Shown: one piece after another, positions 41,701 through 50,668 of the stretch
Position numbering within the stretch: the stretch's first letter is position 1
How the letters are laid out: every line of letters starts with the position of its first letter
Assembly (NCBI GenBank): GCA_039586815.1
Contig: JBDHJR010000002.1
Span: 62,001 to 126,000 of the forward strand
Direction: 5' to 3'
Length of the DNA stretch: 64,000 nt
From: WVYX01 sp039586815
GTDB lineage: Bacteria > Gemmatimonadota > Gemmatimonadetes > Gemmatimonadales > GWC2-71-9
Notes under the pieces: generated by a model
Told to the model about the DNA's origin: nothing
The model's input: only the letters and a program-made list of their open reading frames with translations
Databases searched by the model: none
Position numbers and translations under genes: made by a program

Positions 41701-42743
41701 GCATGGCGGAAGACGTGGACGCGAGTCAACAGGCACTCGAGGGGGCGCGGCGTCGCACGGCCACCGTGCTGCGCAACGTGGCGACGGGGGTGGTAGCGCT
41801 CGATCGCAGCATGCAGGTCACCATCGCCAACCCGCGTGCGGCGGAGCTGCTCGCCGTGGAGCTGGAGCACGGCACACCCATCGCGGCGGCGGCCGCGCCC
41901 GAGTGGCTCCCGGTGTGGGAGTGGGTGATCGACTTCATGCGATCGGAAGGTGAGATCGACCAGCGCGAGTTCACCATCGCGGCGCGCCGTGTGCGCGCCC
42001 AGGTCGCTGCTCTCCAGACCGATCCCCGCGGCTGTGTAGTGGCCCTGGACGACACGACCGAGCTGGCGCGTGCCGTGCGCGTGCTGGCCTGGGGTGAGTT
42101 GGCGCGGCAGATCGCGCACGAGATCAAGAACCCGCTCACGCCGATCAGGCTCGGCATTCAACATCTGCAGCGAACCCGGCGCCAGGGGCGCGGCGACTTC
42201 GACGCGACGCTGGAGCAGACGGCGCAGCAGATCCTGGCCGAGATCGAGCGGCTCGATGCGATTGCGCGCGCCTTCTCCCGCTTCGGCGCGCCACCGGCCG
42301 AGGCGGCTGCCCTCGTGAGCAGCGATCTCACCGGGATTGCCCAGGACGCCGCAGCGCTGTACTCCCTGGCGAGCGGTGACGCGGAGGTGCGCGTCGAGGC
42401 AGCGGGGCCGGTGGAGGCGCTGGTACGCCCCGACGAGGTCAAGGAGGTGCTGATCAACCTCATCGAGAATGCGCGCGACGCGGCGGCCACGATCGTGACG
42501 ATCCGGGTGGCGCATGAGGGCGACGACCGCGCCACAATCGTCATCGAGGACGACGGTCACGGCATAACCGGCGAGCACATGATCCACATCTTCGAGCCGC
42601 GCTTCTCAACAACGTCGAGCGGCGCGGGGCTCGGCCTCGCCATCTGCAAGCGTTTGGTCGAGTCGTGGGACGGCACGATCGAGGTGGACAGCAACGTGGG
42701 GGAGGGAACCAGGGTGGTGATCGGGGTGCCGCGGGGGGAGTGA
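38712..42743 (+). CDS. Large NtrY-like sensor histidine kinase
   Basis: A 1343-residue membrane sensor kinase. GTG 38712 is chosen because AGG (38701-38703) lies eight bases before it. About ten N-terminal transmembrane helices are split by an extracytoplasmic domain (residues 80-285). A second periplasmic domain (540-720) lies before two more helices. After the last membrane helix (about 940-960) come HAMP, a PAS-like domain, the HisKA H-box RQIAHEIKNPLTPI with H1136, and the ATPase domain with NLIENARDA, EDDGHGI and SGAGLGLAI. No response regulator is adjacent, so it is an orphan within the window. Confidence 0.92.
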   Translation: MFARRLRFAHWELAVAAEAIVLGLWIGEPGLTWAVLACALSLWVAVAAARSRRVGALATAVAAVAAAVALLGTSLRVRAVEQRWPEVRESLIQQASERLDETLGAAVDLARGLAADAAQLDVETQEQAFAALGDVVGDAPPEHGVVILDQAGRPWSWAGKRRVPPQRDTMELSARMTPFYVMLEARRQMGGWSTIGHVLLAADSAVPDQGQTLASHFVRTTGAGLEFYTPGSAPLETDVFDYCLPSCTPVAGETPPDTLFSVRTVPPSQGSLKLALLARGVRWGTTLTLVMLALLALFGGGAARWGGAVGITVVLILTPAGQHVGVGPLFNPAIYFHRWLGPFSASAGALLLAAALTVVALVHPARSHARRTRVGIAVTGLLVLAAPYFMWTLARGITPPATGVNAGLWFSWQVPLAMVGVALGLAAALLLGLGEGSRTRGWTGWAAVAWAGVLGAVGLIAWQPSGDWPFWYGLLWVPSLVLAIQPASRPRLLITLAVVAGTAAALLTWGATVHGRLLLAERDAERLRGGDPVALGYVDRFGTSLLEQAPPTSAAALYAAWRRSPLSQDDYPAVLATWAPDGAPVASLELAQLSLTPTLLGNLAAQARSRGEPVLEAVEREPGVHYVTAVPYDDGTVVTVGVAPRSRLFQPVLVGRFLRGERRLNAPYEMTLGVPAVSGEVAAADRMVWRRAAWAVRTTLVLRPSPDERHLHAVVSLRDPSQLVVRGVLLVVLDVALLLLLWLGGTAVGGRLKVSGGLRDAVAFRSYRLRLSVALAAFFVIPTLVFAAWSIGRLRAEAARSQDLLIQQTLSDAVGTAQAFGPVPYDDVAARLRELSDRLSADLVWYQDGVLEAASAAVLVELGLLGRYLPPAVYTGLAMEDRLEMTADAAIGGQLTRVGYRSLGRTWDMLPVLAAPRLVDVSDIQREREDLAYGLLLVTILGVAGAAALAALAAHSLARPVQSLRAAAVAVGRRDEVPPFGPDVPREFQPVMDAFVRMAEDVDASQQALEGARRRTATVLRNVATGVVALDRSMQVTIANPRAAELLAVELEHGTPIAAAAAPEWLPVWEWVIDFMRSEGEIDQREFTIAARRVRAQVAALQTDPRGCVVALDDTTELARAVRVLAWGELARQIAHEIKNPLTPIRLGIQHLQRTRRQGRGDFDATLEQTAQQILAEIERLDAIARAFSRFGAPPAEAAALVSSDLTGIAQDAAALYSLASGDAEVRVEAAGPVEALVRPDEVKEVLINLIENARDAAATIVTIRVAHEGDDRATIVIEDDGHGITGEHMIHIFEPRFSTTSSGAGLGLAICKRLVESWDGTIEVDSNVGEGTRVVIGVPRGE

Positions 42744-42785
42744 GCAAGGCGGGAACCTTCGCGACCGAACGCGGTTAGGATAGCG

Positions 42786-43724
42786 ATGCTGATCAAGCGA
42801 CCCGACGACATTCCGTCCTCCGAGATCACCGACGAGTCGGTCTATCTGGACCGCCGCCGGTTCCTGGGAACTGCAGCCACGGCCGGCGCCACTCTGCTGG
42901 CTGGCGCGGCCCTGCCCGGGCTCCTGGCAGCCTGCGACGCCTCCGCAAAGGAGGCCGCGGGCGCGCAGGATGACGAGCTCACCCCGTACGACGACGTGAC
43001 CAGCTACAACAACTTCTACGAGTTCGGGACCGACAAAGAGGACCCCGCCAAGCACGCCCACACCCTGCGCCCCCGGCCGTGGTCCGTGGCGGTCGAGGGG
43101 GAGGTGCACAAACCCGGGACGTTCGACGTCGACGAGCTGCGCAGCGGCTTCCCGCCCGAGGAGCGGGTGTACCGCCTGCGCTGCGTGGAGGCGTGGTCCA
43201 TGGTGATCCCCTGGCTCGGGTTCCCGCTCAAGGACCTGTTGGCGGCCGCCGAGCCCACCTCGAACGCGGAGTACGTGGAATTCACAACGCTGTACGACAC
43301 CGAGCAGATGCCGGGTCAGAAACGGGCCGCGCTTCCTTGGCCATACGTGGAGGGGCTGCGGCTCGACGAGGCGATGCATCCGCTGACGCTCATGGCGGTG
43401 GGGCTGTACGGTAAGGAGCTGCCCAACCAGAACGGCGCACCCATTCGCCTGGTGGTTCCCTGGAAGTACGGTTTCAAGAGCATCAAGTCGATCGTGCGCA
43501 TCCGGCTCACGCGCGAGCAGCCGCGCACGACGTGGAACGTCGTGGCGCCCCACGAGTACGGCTTCTTTGCCAACGTGAACCCCGCGGTGGACCACCCACG
43601 TTGGAGCCAGAAGCGGGAGCGGCGCATCGGCGACCTGATCAAGCGGGCTACCCTGCCGTTCAACGGCTACGGGGAGCAGGTGGCTCAGCTCTACACGGGA
43701 ATGGACCTCGCCCGCCACTACTAG
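42786..43724 (+). CDS. msrP: Protein-methionine-sulfoxide reductase catalytic subunit MsrP
   Basis: A periplasmic molybdoenzyme that repairs oxidised methionine. The 312-residue protein has a twin-arginine signal (RRRFLGTAATAGATLLAG, cleaved near residue 48). The molybdopterin cysteine is C133 in YRLRCVEAWSMVIPW. NGAPIRLVVPWKYGFKSIKSI is the conserved core. AGGA precedes ATG 42786 by five bases. The membrane heme partner msrQ starts six bases after its stop, forming the complete MsrPQ system. Confidence 0.96.
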   Translation: MLIKRPDDIPSSEITDESVYLDRRRFLGTAATAGATLLAGAALPGLLAACDASAKEAAGAQDDELTPYDDVTSYNNFYEFGTDKEDPAKHAHTLRPRPWSVAVEGEVHKPGTFDVDELRSGFPPEERVYRLRCVEAWSMVIPWLGFPLKDLLAAAEPTSNAEYVEFTTLYDTEQMPGQKRAALPWPYVEGLRLDEAMHPLTLMAVGLYGKELPNQNGAPIRLVVPWKYGFKSIKSIVRIRLTREQPRTTWNVVAPHEYGFFANVNPAVDHPRWSQKRERRIGDLIKRATLPFNGYGEQVAQLYTGMDLARHY

Positions 43725-43730
43725 CCGTAC

Positions 43731-44381
43731 ATGACGCGCGTTCAACTGCTGCGGTGGCTGGTAAAGCCCACCGCGTTCGCCGCGTCGCTCGTCCCGCTCG
43801 GACTCCTGCTGCGGGACGCGCTTACCGGCGGGCTCGGCGCCAACCCGGTGGAGGAGATCACTCACCGCACCGGGCTCACGGCCATCACGCTCCTCATGGT
43901 GACGCTCGCGGTGACGCCTGCCAGCCAGTTGCTCGGAGCTGGGTGGCTCGTGCGGCTGCGCCGCATGCTGGGTTTGTTCGCTTTCACCTACGCCGTGCTC
44001 CACTTCCTCACATACCTCGCCGACCAGACCTTGTTCACTGGTGAGGGACTCTCGCTCAGTATCGTGGTCGAGGACGTGGCGGAGCGCCCCTACGTGACGG
44101 TGGGCTTCGCAACATTCCTGCTGCTGGTGCCCCTGGCAGTGACGTCCACCCGCGGATGGGTGAAGCGGCTCGGCGGGAAGCGCTGGCAGCGATTGCACGG
44201 GCTGGTTTACTTGGCCGCCGCAGGCGCCGTATTCCACTTCCTCTGGCTGGTCAAGGCCGATACGACTCGACCCACGGTGTACGGGATCGTGCTGGTCGTG
44301 CTCTTGAGTTACCGGTTGGTGCGCAGCCGCTCCGCGCGGCGGCCGCGCCGCCCCGTTCCCGTTTCCAGTCCCCCCCGTTAG
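43731..44381 (+). CDS. msrQ: MsrQ heme-binding membrane subunit
   Basis: The six-helix ferric-reductase-like membrane protein that passes electrons from the quinone pool to MsrP. The 216 residues contain the histidines expected to bind b-type heme: YAVLHFLTYLADQ, then RLHGLVYLAAAGAVFHFLW. The tail is arginine-rich. It follows msrP by six bases and is likely translated from the same message. The 77 bases after its stop carry the ribosome site of the M28 peptidase gene. Confidence 0.93.
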   Translation: MTRVQLLRWLVKPTAFAASLVPLGLLLRDALTGGLGANPVEEITHRTGLTAITLLMVTLAVTPASQLLGAGWLVRLRRMLGLFAFTYAVLHFLTYLADQTLFTGEGLSLSIVVEDVAERPYVTVGFATFLLLVPLAVTSTRGWVKRLGGKRWQRLHGLVYLAAAGAVFHFLWLVKADTTRPTVYGIVLVVLLSYRLVRSRSARRPRRPVPVSSPPR

Positions 44382-44458
44382 GCTATATCGGGCAGCCGAG
44401 TGGGCACGGTCCCGCTGGGCACGGATCGAAGTGGAAACAGGGGAGGAAAGGCAGTCCT

Positions 44459-46114
44459 ATGACAGCGAACAAACTTGTCGGCATTGCCACACTGGCGTTG
44501 CTCGCCGCGAGCTGCGGCGAGGACCCGGCGCTGACGGCGGCACTCGATCTCATGACGGCGGAGGAGCTTGCGGCGCACGTCGAGATTCTGTCAGCCGATT
44601 CATTCGAGGGACGGGGACCGTCCTCCGTTGGTGAGGAGCGGACCATCGCGTACTTGCAGCAGCAGTTCGAGGCGATCGGGCTCGAGCCGGGCAACGGCGA
44701 CAGCTACATGCAGGAGGTGCCGCTGGTCTCAATCACCGCTCGGCCCAACGCGCGGCTCACGGTCAGGGGGAACGGCCGCACGACGCGCTGGGATTACGCG
44801 AGCGACTTCATGGCGTGGACCACCCGCGTCGTGCCGCAGTCCAGTATCAATTCGTCCGAAATGGTCTTCGTTGGCTACGGCATCGTGGCGCCGGAGTACG
44901 GCTGGAACGACTACGCGGATCTGGACGTCACGGGCAAGACCGTGGTGATCCTGGTCAACGATCCGGGCTTTGCCACCAAGGACTCCGCGCTGTTCGGCGG
45001 CAATACGATGACCTACTACGGTCGCTGGACCTACAAGTACGAGGAGGCAGCGCGCCAGGGAGCGGCGGCCGCGTTCGTCATCCACGAGACCGAGGCGGCC
45101 GGGTACCCGTGGGACGTTGTAGAGAGCAGCTGGAGCGGGCCGCAGTTCGACCTGGTGCGCGAGGACAACAACATGTCGCGCGTTGCCGTGGAGGGCTGGT
45201 TCACGCTGGACGCCGCGCGCGAGATCTTCGGGCAGGCGGGGCTCGACCACGACTCCCTGGCGCAGCTCGCCAGCTCCGCTGACTTCGAGGCGGTTCCCAT
45301 GCCGCTGACGGCGTCGGTCGCGCTGCGCAACACGGTGCGCCGCTCCACCTCGAACAACGTGCTGGGCGTGCTGCCGGGGTCCGAGCGCGCCGACGAGTAC
45401 GTGGTGTACATGGCGCACTGGGATCACCTGGGTAAGGACACGTCGCTCGAAGGCGACCAGATCTACAACGGAGCGCTCGACAACGCCACTGGCACCGCGG
45501 GTCTGTTGGAGCTTGCCCGGGCGTTCGCATCGCTCGAGATACCACCCAAGCGCTCCATCATGTTCCTCGCGGTGACGGCCGAAGAGCAGGGGCTGCTGGG
45601 GTCGGCGCATTACGCCACTAACCCCACCGTGCCGCTCGTCCGGACTGTTGCGGCGATCAACATGGACGGGCTCAACATCCACGGCCCGATGAACGACGTC
45701 ACGGTGATTGGCCTGGGGAACTCCGAGCTGGACGACTACCTGGAGAGCGCGGCCCAGAGGCAGGGGCGGCGCTTGCGGCCCGACCCCGAAGCGGAGAAGG
45801 GCTTCTACTTCCGCTCCGACCACTTCAACTTCGCCAAGGAAGGTGTGCCGGCGCTGTACACGGATCAGGGCGTCGATCACGTGGAGCACGGCGAGGCGTG
45901 GACCATGGAGCGCCGGGCCGAGTACACGGCGGAGAACTACCACAAGCCCTCCGACGAGTACGACCCGAGCTGGGATCTCTCCGGCGCAGTGGACGACCTG
46001 CGGCTGATGTTCCGCGTCGGGTTCGAGCTGGCCAATGAGGAGTCGTTTCCCAACTGGCGCGAGGGCGTGGCCTTCAGGGCCAAGCGTGACTCGGTGATGG
46101 CGGGCGGCGAGTAA
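44459..46114 (+). CDS. M28 family metallopeptidase, lipoprotein
   Basis: A 551-residue exported zinc aminopeptidase. ATG 44459 is preceded by GGGAGGAAAGG; the signal ends in lipobox LAASC, so it is likely a lipoprotein. A PA-type insert (residues about 130-250, with VFVGYGIVAPEYGWNDY) lies before the M28 catalytic domain, whose zinc ligands are in AHWDHLGKDT, YNGALDNATGTAGLLELA, AVTAEEQGLLGS (catalytic Glu), INMDGLN and SDHFNFAKEGVPAL. It ends just before a strong 21-base inverted repeat. Confidence 0.94.
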   Translation: MTANKLVGIATLALLAASCGEDPALTAALDLMTAEELAAHVEILSADSFEGRGPSSVGEERTIAYLQQQFEAIGLEPGNGDSYMQEVPLVSITARPNARLTVRGNGRTTRWDYASDFMAWTTRVVPQSSINSSEMVFVGYGIVAPEYGWNDYADLDVTGKTVVILVNDPGFATKDSALFGGNTMTYYGRWTYKYEEAARQGAAAAFVIHETEAAGYPWDVVESSWSGPQFDLVREDNNMSRVAVEGWFTLDAAREIFGQAGLDHDSLAQLASSADFEAVPMPLTASVALRNTVRRSTSNNVLGVLPGSERADEYVVYMAHWDHLGKDTSLEGDQIYNGALDNATGTAGLLELARAFASLEIPPKRSIMFLAVTAEEQGLLGSAHYATNPTVPLVRTVAAINMDGLNIHGPMNDVTVIGLGNSELDDYLESAAQRQGRRLRPDPEAEKGFYFRSDHFNFAKEGVPALYTDQGVDHVEHGEAWTMERRAEYTAENYHKPSDEYDPSWDLSGAVDDLRLMFRVGFELANEESFPNWREGVAFRAKRDSVMAGGE

Positions 46115-46131
46115 CACGGCGCGTCATCTGA

Positions 46132-46177
46132 AACGGTAGCGGCCGGCTCCGGGTCTCCGGAGCCGGCCGCTACCGTT
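46132..46177. terminator. Perfect 21-base inverted repeat between converging genes
   Basis: AACGGTAGCGGCCGGCTCCGG and its exact complement (46157-46177) are separated by GTCT. It lies between the ends of the M28 peptidase (+) and hpt (-), a position suited to a two-way terminator. There is no clear T-run on either side. Confidence 0.65.
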
Positions 46178-46201
46178 GGTGCGCCGCGCCGCGGTTCGGC
46201 G

Positions 46202-46732
46202 CTAGGCGTCGTCGGGTTCCACGAACCCGATGTACGGCAGCGTGCGGTGCTGCTCGTCGTAATCCAGGCCGTACCCCACCACCCAAAGGTCGGGTATGTC
46301 GAATCCCAGATAGTCGATGGCGACCTCCACCTCGTGGCGGTCCTGCTTACGCACCAGGGCGCAGGTACGCACCGATGCGGGCTCGCGTGTCTCGAGCAGC
46401 TCGATGAGGTAGTGCAGAGTGCGAGCCGTGTCGACGATGTCCTCCACCACGAGCACGTGGCGGCCCTCGATGCTATCGCGCAGGTCCATCAGCAGGCGCA
46501 CGGCCCCACTGTGGGTGCTGCCCTCCTCGTAGCTCGACAGCGCCATGAACTCGACGCGGCGGGGGACCGTGAGGCGGCGGGACAGGTCGGCCAGGAAGAT
46601 GAACGCGCCCTTGAGCACGGCAATGAGCGTGATCTCTCCCTTGCCGTCGTAGTCGCGCGAGATCTCCGTCGCCAGCTCGTTCACACGCCGCTGGATGTCG
46701 GCTTCACTTATGAGAACGGTTGGTTCGCTCAT
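46202..46732 (-). CDS. hpt: Hypoxanthine phosphoribosyltransferase
   Basis: Salvages hypoxanthine (and possibly guanine) to IMP/GMP using PRPP. The 176-residue protein, starting at MSEPTVLIS (46732), shows LIAVLKGAFIFLADL, EFMALSSYEEG, the PRPP-binding HVLVVEDIVDTARTL, KQDRHEVEVAIDYLGFDIP and VVGYGLDYDEQHRTLPYIG. All are typical of bacterial HGPRTs. It stands alone downstream of a BNR-propeller gene that reads the same way but begins far away. Confidence 0.95.
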   Translation of the reverse strand: MSEPTVLISEADIQRRVNELATEISRDYDGKGEITLIAVLKGAFIFLADLSRRLTVPRRVEFMALSSYEEGSTHSGAVRLLMDLRDSIEGRHVLVVEDIVDTARTLHYLIELLETREPASVRTCALVRKQDRHEVEVAIDYLGFDIPDLWVVGYGLDYDEQHRTLPYIGFVEPDDA

Positions 46733-46807
46733 AGGACTCAATCTACGTGCAAGAGGCGGCGGGCACCCGCCCGCCGCCTCGATGACTTCACTTCGAGCTC
46801 GCGCCGA

Positions 46808-49800
46808 TTACCGGGGCCATGTGGGAACGCCACGTCCCGGCGTCCACGGCACGCCGGCCGCCTCGAGCCGGTCCTCGAACGCGACCAGGTCTACTTCTAT
46901 GAGCTGGCGCAGGTCACCCACGATCTCGCCGAACTCCTCCGCCGCGATATCGTAGTTGCGCCGGTGCGTGGCCGTGGGAGCCGACGTGGTCGACCAGTGA
47001 CCCCGCACGATCTGCTGCACCCGGCTCTGGATACCCGGCATCCCGGGCTCGTTGCGCCGCGGCTTCGTCGGGTCGCCGTTCAGCGCTTCCCGCAGGTCCA
47101 TGAGCCGGAGCTCCAGCGCCCTGGCATCGTCGCGCAACGCCAGGTCGACCTCGGGCGACTCCTCGATGGCGCGCTTGATGTACTCGAGCCGGTTGGCGGC
47201 CTCGCCCGCCGCCCTGCTGGCGCCCATGACGGCGCGCTGCAGCTCGCCCGTCTGCTTCTGGAACGCGAGCAGCGCCGCGCGATCGACCTCACCCAGGCTC
47301 GACACGCCGAGCGGCTCGACCACGAATGAAGTGGGACCCACCAGCTCCGTGGTCACCCCGTTCACGCGCATCTCCAGGCTCACCGTGTAGCTGCCCGGCA
47401 GCGCCATTGGACCGGCGCCGCCGCCGAAGCCCCCCGAGCCCCCGATGCGCGTTGGCGTGTAGGCGGGATAGCGGAAGTCCCAGGTCACCCGGTGGATGCC
47501 CTTGCCGGTCTTGCCGCTGATGCGCCGCACCACGTTGCCCACTTCGTCGCGCACGATCAGCGTCACAGCAGGATCCTCTTCACGGTCCTCGGCCTTGAGG
47601 GCGTCCCACGAAGGGTAGGGCGTGTCCTCGCCCGCCTTGGCGAGCTTGCCCTCCTGTGCCTGCCGCTGCGCGCGCTGCGTCTTGAGCGCGTCGCGCAGGT
47701 AGTAGGTGAACGTCGCCCCGAACGGCGGATTGGGCGCCGTGTAGAAGCTCGCCCCCTGGCTCGCCTTCTCGCCGCCGCCCAGCGTGCGCCGCTGGATGAA
47801 CATGTGCGCCCGCTTGATGGGGAAGATGTGCGCCTGGGTAGCCTGGGCGAACGCGTCGCTCAGCTCGCGCAACGGCGTGTAGTCGTCCAGGATGAAGAAG
47901 CTGCGACCGAACGACGCGAGCACCACGTCGTTCTCGCGCCGCTGTATCTCTACGTCGCGGATCGCGATGGTCGGCATGCCGCCCTTGAGCTGCACCCACT
48001 TCTGGCCGCCGTCCACTGTGAAGAACAAACCGAACTCGGTGCCCGCGAACAGCAGGTTCGGGTTCACGTGATCCTGCGCGATCGAGTAGACGGAGCCGCG
48101 CTCCGGTAGGTCACCAGTGATCGACCGCCACGACCGGCCGCGGTTCGTGCTCATGTACACGTAGGGCTTGAAGTCGCCCATCTTGTGGTTATTGAACGCG
48201 GCGTACACGGTGTTCGGGTCGTGCAGTGACGCCTCGAGGTCGTTCACGTAGGTCATCGCCGGCACGTCCCCGACCTCGTCGATGCGTCGCCAGGTGGCGC
48301 CGCCATCTTCGGTGACCTGAATCAGGCCGTCGTCGCTGCCGGCGTAGAGCAATCCCTCGACGAGCGGAGACTCGGTGAGCGCAACGACCGTTCCGTAGAA
48401 CGAGGTCGAGCGGTTCTTGGCGACCGCATCCACGCTCCACACCCGCCCCATTATCTCGAGCCGGTTGCGGTCCATGTTGCGCGTGATGTCGGGGCTGATC
48501 GCGCGCCACGTGTCGCCACGGTCGTCGCTCTGGAACACGATCTGCGAGGCGAAGTAGATGCGTGACGCCGAGTGCGGGCTGATGAGCAGCGCGGAGTCCC
48601 AATTCCAGCGCAGCGGCGGCCCTTCCCTCTCGGGCTGCGGCTTGATGTCGATCATCTCGCCGGTGCTGCGGTCATAGCGGACCAGACCGCCGTACTGCCA
48701 CTGCGAGTATACGATGTTGGGATTCTCGGGGTCCACCGCCGGGTCGAAGCCGTCGCCGCCCACGGTGATGAACCAGTCGCTGTTGCGAATCCCGTGCACG
48801 TTCGTCGTGCGCGAGGGTCCACCCTGCGTGTTGTTGTCCTGCGTGCCGCCGTACACGTAGTAGAACGGCGTGTCGTTGCTGACCGCCACCTTGTAGAACT
48901 GCGTGGCTGGCAGGTTGGCGTAGAAGTGATAGCTCTTGCCGCGATCCCAGGTCTCGTACAGGCCGCCGTCGCACCCGATGAGCAGGTGGTCGGGATCGTC
49001 GGGGTCGAACTCCAGCGCGTGGTTGTCCACGTGCTTCCACTGCTCGCCCAGCCGCTCGAACGTCTTGCCGCCGTCCTCCGACACCATCATGCGGGTGTCG
49101 AGCGAGTAGACACGGTCGAACTTGTGGGGGTCGGCGTAGATCTCGTTGTAGTACTGCGGGCTGTTGCTCACGTAGCCGCTCATCCGCTGCCAGTTCTCCC
49201 CACCGTCGGCGGAGCGGTAGAAGCCGTGCTTGTCGCCCGTGGCCTCGACGATGGCGTAGAGCACGTCGGGGTTGATGGGCGAGATCGTGATCCCGATACG
49301 GCCCTTGTCACCGCTCGGCAGGCCTTTGTTGATCTTGCGCCAGGTGGCGCCCGCGTCGGTGGACTTATAGATGCCCGACTCCGGGCCGCCGTTCAGCAGC
49401 GTCCACACGTGGCGCCGCCGCTGATAGGACGCTGCGTACATCACATCCGGATTGCGCGGGTCTATCAGGACTTCGGTGACGCCGGTGTTCTCACTGATGT
49501 CGAGCACCTTGGTCCAGGTCTCGCCGCCGTCGGTGGTCTTGTACAGCCCGCGGTCGCCGCCGGCCGCCCACAGCGGACCCTGCGCCGCCACGAAGACGAC
49601 GTCCGAGTTGCGCGGGTCCACCAGGATCCGGCCGATGTGCTCCGAGTTCTCGAGGCCCACCTTCTTGAAGCTGCGGCCGCCGTCGAGCGACTTGTACACC
49701 CCGTCGCCGTAGCCGACGCTGCGCTGGCTGTTGTTCTCGCCGGTGCCGACCCACACCACGAAGCGGTTGTTGGGATCGACCGTAACGTCGCCGATGGAGT

Positions 49801-50098
49801 AGGAGCCGTACTTGTCGAAGATCGGCGTCCAGGTCGTTCCGGCGTTCACGGTCTTCCACACGTTGCCGGACGCCATCGCCACATACCAGGTGCTGCGCCT
49901 CACCGGGTCCACCGCGATGTCGATCACCCGTCCCGACATCAAGGCAGGGCCGATGTTGCGCAGCTTGAGTCCCGAAACGAGGCTGCTGTTCAGCTCGGGT
50001 GGCTTGTCCTCCTCTTCCTCACCCCGCTGCGCCAGCGCCGGCGGTGCCGGCAACAGAATGGCGAGCGCCAGCAGGTAAACCCATGTCTTTCTCATCAA
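46808..50098 (-). CDS. Large secreted BNR/VPS10-type beta-propeller protein
   Basis: A 1096-residue exported protein with a signal peptide (YLLALAILLPAPPALAQRG). The region from residue 45 to about 750 has repeated Asp-box units such as SLDGGRSFKKVG, TTDGGETWTKV, STDAGATWRK and SADGGENWQRM. These BNR/sortilin-like blades form one or more beta-propellers found in sialidases, photosynthesis factor Ycf48 and VPS10 proteins. The C-terminal part (about 770-1096) has an Ig-like segment and a charged helix. Such proteins are common in Gemmatimonadota and Bacteroidota and are often called glycosyl hydrolases, but no catalytic residues can be named here. Confidence 0.88.
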   Translation of the reverse strand: MMRKTWVYLLALAILLPAPPALAQRGEEEEDKPPELNSSLVSGLKLRNIGPALMSGRVIDIAVDPVRRSTWYVAMASGNVWKTVNAGTTWTPIFDKYGSYSIGDVTVDPNNRFVVWVGTGENNSQRSVGYGDGVYKSLDGGRSFKKVGLENSEHIGRILVDPRNSDVVFVAAQGPLWAAGGDRGLYKTTDGGETWTKVLDISENTGVTEVLIDPRNPDVMYAASYQRRRHVWTLLNGGPESGIYKSTDAGATWRKINKGLPSGDKGRIGITISPINPDVLYAIVEATGDKHGFYRSADGGENWQRMSGYVSNSPQYYNEIYADPHKFDRVYSLDTRMMVSEDGGKTFERLGEQWKHVDNHALEFDPDDPDHLLIGCDGGLYETWDRGKSYHFYANLPATQFYKVAVSNDTPFYYVYGGTQDNNTQGGPSRTTNVHGIRNSDWFITVGGDGFDPAVDPENPNIVYSQWQYGGLVRYDRSTGEMIDIKPQPEREGPPLRWNWDSALLISPHSASRIYFASQIVFQSDDRGDTWRAISPDITRNMDRNRLEIMGRVWSVDAVAKNRSTSFYGTVVALTESPLVEGLLYAGSDDGLIQVTEDGGATWRRIDEVGDVPAMTYVNDLEASLHDPNTVYAAFNNHKMGDFKPYVYMSTNRGRSWRSITGDLPERGSVYSIAQDHVNPNLLFAGTEFGLFFTVDGGQKWVQLKGGMPTIAIRDVEIQRRENDVVLASFGRSFFILDDYTPLRELSDAFAQATQAHIFPIKRAHMFIQRRTLGGGEKASQGASFYTAPNPPFGATFTYYLRDALKTQRAQRQAQEGKLAKAGEDTPYPSWDALKAEDREEDPAVTLIVRDEVGNVVRRISGKTGKGIHRVTWDFRYPAYTPTRIGGSGGFGGGAGPMALPGSYTVSLEMRVNGVTTELVGPTSFVVEPLGVSSLGEVDRAALLAFQKQTGELQRAVMGASRAAGEAANRLEYIKRAIEESPEVDLALRDDARALELRLMDLREALNGDPTKPRRNEPGMPGIQSRVQQIVRGHWSTTSAPTATHRRNYDIAAEEFGEIVGDLRQLIEVDLVAFEDRLEAAGVPWTPGRGVPTWPR

Positions 50099-50180
50099 AC
50101 CCCTCCCGTGAACGTCCCAATGTCGAAATCGTATTGCCGAGAAACCTATCCTCCCGTACCGGCCTCAGGAACGACCGCCG

Positions 50181-50624
50181 CTACAGCACCCCACCAGTCC
50201 TGATCCCCACGCCCACCACCACGAATAGCACCGACAGGATCGTGACCAGCACGATGTGAACGGCGAGGGTAGGGAGGCGCTCCGCGTTGAGCCGTGGAAT
50301 GACACGCAGCCGCGCGTGCAGCGCCAGGGCGAGCGTTAGCACCAGCAGGAAGAGCTTGGCGAAGATGTGGGTGGCTGCCGCCGAGTCGAACCCGAACCAC
50401 GCCGCCGGGTCGGGCAGCAGCCGGTACGCGAGCCACAGGCCGGTGAGCAGCTGGAGCACCAGGGCCGGCATGCCGAGCTTCTCGTACCCTCCCTCGAACT
50501 GCTCGATGATCGAGGGATCCCTGGCCTTCAGAGCACGTGGCAGCACCGTGATGGCCAGCACCAGGTGCCCGCCGGTCCAGATGGTCGCCCCCAGGATGTG
50601 AAGCAGCAGCACGCCCTGATGCAT
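50181..50624 (-). CDS. CopD-like membrane protein
   Basis: A 147-residue protein starting at 50624 after GAGGAGC. It has four transmembrane helices: LLLHILGATIWTGGHLVLAI, MPALVLQLLTGLWLAY, a helix beginning HIFAKLFLLVLTLALAL, and VHIVLVTILSVLFVVVGVG. Conserved histidines (H10, the WTGGH motif and HIFAK) match CopD/heme-binding membrane proteins. It may bind heme or copper. There are no cop genes nearby. A longer upstream frame to 50888 overlaps the next gene and is not credible. Confidence 0.78.
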   Translation of the reverse strand: MHQGVLLLHILGATIWTGGHLVLAITVLPRALKARDPSIIEQFEGGYEKLGMPALVLQLLTGLWLAYRLLPDPAAWFGFDSAAATHIFAKLFLLVLTLALALHARLRVIPRLNAERLPTLAVHIVLVTILSVLFVVVGVGIRTGGVL

Positions 50625-50668
50625 GTTCGCTCCTCGTGCGGTTCGGCGTGGATTGTAACTGAAGGGAC

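Noticed and set aside
48572..50203. 543-codon + frame opposite the BNR propeller gene
   Set aside because: Antisense shadow with His/Val/Arg-biased composition and no motifs.
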